NCBI GenBank assembly: GCA_938010625.1
Contig: CALLVJ010000057.1
Coordinates: forward strand, 1 to 15,520
Reading direction: 5' to 3'
Length of the DNA stretch: 15,520 nt
DNA from: an uncultured Stomatobaculum sp.
GTDB taxonomy: Bacteria; Bacillota; Clostridia; Lachnospirales; Lachnospiraceae
Positions 14,767-15,520 of the stretch are shown here, one piece after another (position 1 is the stretch's first letter; each line of letters begins with the position of its first letter). The notes beneath the pieces were generated by a model. The model was given only the letters and a program-made list of their open reading frames with translations, had not been told where the DNA came from and made no database searches. Made by a program: the position numbers and the translations under genes.

Positions 14767-15520
14767 TTACGGATTCAGCGGCTCCACCACTTGAATCGAA
14801 GAGGTGCTCTTCTTTGGCTCGGTGGATTTTTCGGGGCCGGCCTTTCCGCCGGAGACTGTCTCGCCCGGTGCAGGTGCGCCGCTGTTGTTGACGGCATTTG
14901 CCTTGCTGGTCGATTTCGCGGTGGAGGTTTCTTTTGCCTTTGTGCTGGCAGCGCTTGTCTGCTTGGCAGAAGCGGAAGTTTCTTTGGCCTTGGTTGAAGC
15001 GGTGCTTGTCTGTTTTGTGGCAGCGCCGGTGCTTTCTTTTGCCTTGGAGGAAGCCGCCGCGCTTGTTTTTGTGGCGGCCGAGCTCTCTTTTGTTCTGGCG
15101 GAAGCAGCGGTGGTGGATTTTGCGGCGGAAGTTCCTTTTGTCTGGAGCTCTTTCTGCTGTGACTTCTTGCGGTTCTGTTTGCGTTCGCTCTCGCGCGTAT
15201 CTTCTTCGACCGTAGTGCTGCCCTGCTTGTTCTCATCTGCGCCGTAGGTGTGATATTCGTGGCTGTTGTCGCCGCCATTTCCCATCGCATTGAGCTCGGT
15301 GAAATTGCAGATGGCCTCGTGGCCGAGTTTATCGGACGCGTGAATTTCCAAGCGGTCAGTTGTAATCTGGAAGACAGCGGTGTGGGCGACATCGTCAATG
15401 CTGCGCGGAAGTACGCGCTCTTCGGCTGCATCCATGCCGTAGATGGAATCGTAGTCCACGCCGGACTGAGCATCGTCAAAGCTCACGGTCAGCATGTTGC
15501 CGTCGAGCTCTTCGCCGGAA
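14767..15520 (-). CDS. Likely secreted protein with Lys/Ala/Ser/Thr repeat tail, 3' fragment
   Basis: The frame is open to the right edge of the window without a stop, so only the C-terminal 250 or so residues are present and the start lies outside. The first visible 75 residues (LTVSFDDAQSGVDYDSIYG, then VFQITTDRLEIHASDKLGHE) alternate strands and turns like the end of an Ig-like extracellular domain. A charged segment (DTRESERKQNRKKSQQKE) follows. About 70 residues then consist of four imperfect 16-19-residue units built around TKAKETS. The protein ends in SSIQVVEPLNP without LPxTG motif, membrane helix or charged anchor. It may be secreted, held by an unseen N-terminal anchor, or basic enough to bind anionic polymers. 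Function is unknown. Ig-likeness is a judgement by eye. Confidence 0.7.
   Translation of the reverse strand, partial: SGEELDGNMLTVSFDDAQSGVDYDSIYGMDAAEERVLPRSIDDVAHTAVFQITTDRLEIHASDKLGHEAICNFTELNAMGNGGDNSHEYHTYGADENKQGSTTVEEDTRESERKQNRKKSQQKELQTKGTSAAKSTTAASARTKESSAATKTSAAASSKAKESTGAATKQTSTASTKAKETSASAKQTSAASTKAKETSTAKSTSKANAVNNSGAPAPGETVSGGKAGPEKSTEPKKSTSSIQVVEPLNP
14902..15117 (-). repeat. In-gene degenerate repeat array encoding TKAKETS-type units
   Basis: Four units are recognisable in the protein: around ARTKESSAATKTS, SSKAKESTGAATKQTS, STKAKETSASAKQTS and STKAKETSTAKSTS. The last two are nearly identical over eleven residues, suggesting recent duplication. Unit length is about 50 bases. 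On the DNA the plus strand shows matching recurrences of TTTCTTTTGCCTT and CTTTGGCCTTGG-like words. Confidence 0.7.

Noticed and set aside
14804..15247. Hydrophobic rightward open frame of about 147 codons
   Set aside because: It is the reverse of the Lys/Ala/Ser/Thr repeat tail, whose codons read as Phe, Leu, Ala and Val on the other strand. It has no ribosome site and overlaps the repeats exactly.
1..15520. Mobile elements, CRISPR arrays or tRNA genes
   Set aside because: I saw no transposase or integrase motifs, no regularly spaced direct repeats with unique spacers, and no cloverleaf with a GTTCRANYC-type T arm.

Overview
The window looks like a chromosomal segment of a GC-rich Clostridia, most likely a Lachnospiraceae. 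Three things suggest this. The tadA-ffs-dnaX-ybaB-recR order is the Firmicutes arrangement. The SRP RNA is the long type with an Alu domain. Several proteins (DUF5711-like, TPR/AAA-like, GGNGS-type phosphofructokinase) resemble Lachnospiraceae families as I remember them; no search was possible. No insertion sequence, phage gene, CRISPR array, tRNA or rRNA is visible. The segment reads as mostly housekeeping DNA with a few unusual inserts.

Layout. (1) Positions 1-2669: a rightward operon of a 3' fragment of a DUF5711-like propeller protein, a ROK-family glucokinase and an MBL-fold hydrolase, closed by a 17-bp stem terminator. (2) Positions 2681-5670: a leftward two-component pair, an OmpR-type regulator followed by a polytopic sensor kinase that overlaps it by 4 bases. 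(3) Positions 5767-6762: tadA, then an orphan four-helix membrane protein with its own promoter and a set of phased hexamer repeats upstream. (4) Positions 6776-7145: the SRP RNA gene with a near-consensus promoter, followed by an intrinsic terminator. (5) Positions 7158-14757: a long rightward operon, pfkA-dnaX-ybaB-recR-TPR/AAA-like protein-cvpA, from a TTGTGA-17-TATACT promoter to a hairpin that can act in both directions. (6) Positions 14767-15520: a leftward gene cut by the window edge, encoding a likely secreted protein with a Lys/Ala/Ser/Thr-rich repeat tail.

How the parts fit. ROK glucokinase and phosphofructokinase are both upper-glycolysis enzymes but lie in different operons. DnaX is the clamp loader, RecR handles recombinational repair and YbaB is a nucleoid-associated protein, so replication and repair genes sit behind a glycolytic gene on one transcript. 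The SRP RNA just upstream serves membrane-protein targeting. In Bacillus subtilis the order is tadA-scr-dnaX-yaaK-recR. Here two genes interrupt that core: the membrane protein between tadA and ffs, and pfkA between ffs and dnaX.

The best candidates for something under-described are the 995-residue TPR/coiled-coil protein with an apparently inactivated AAA-like core, the orphan membrane protein with its phased repeats, and the glycolysis-replication gene fusion at the operon level.
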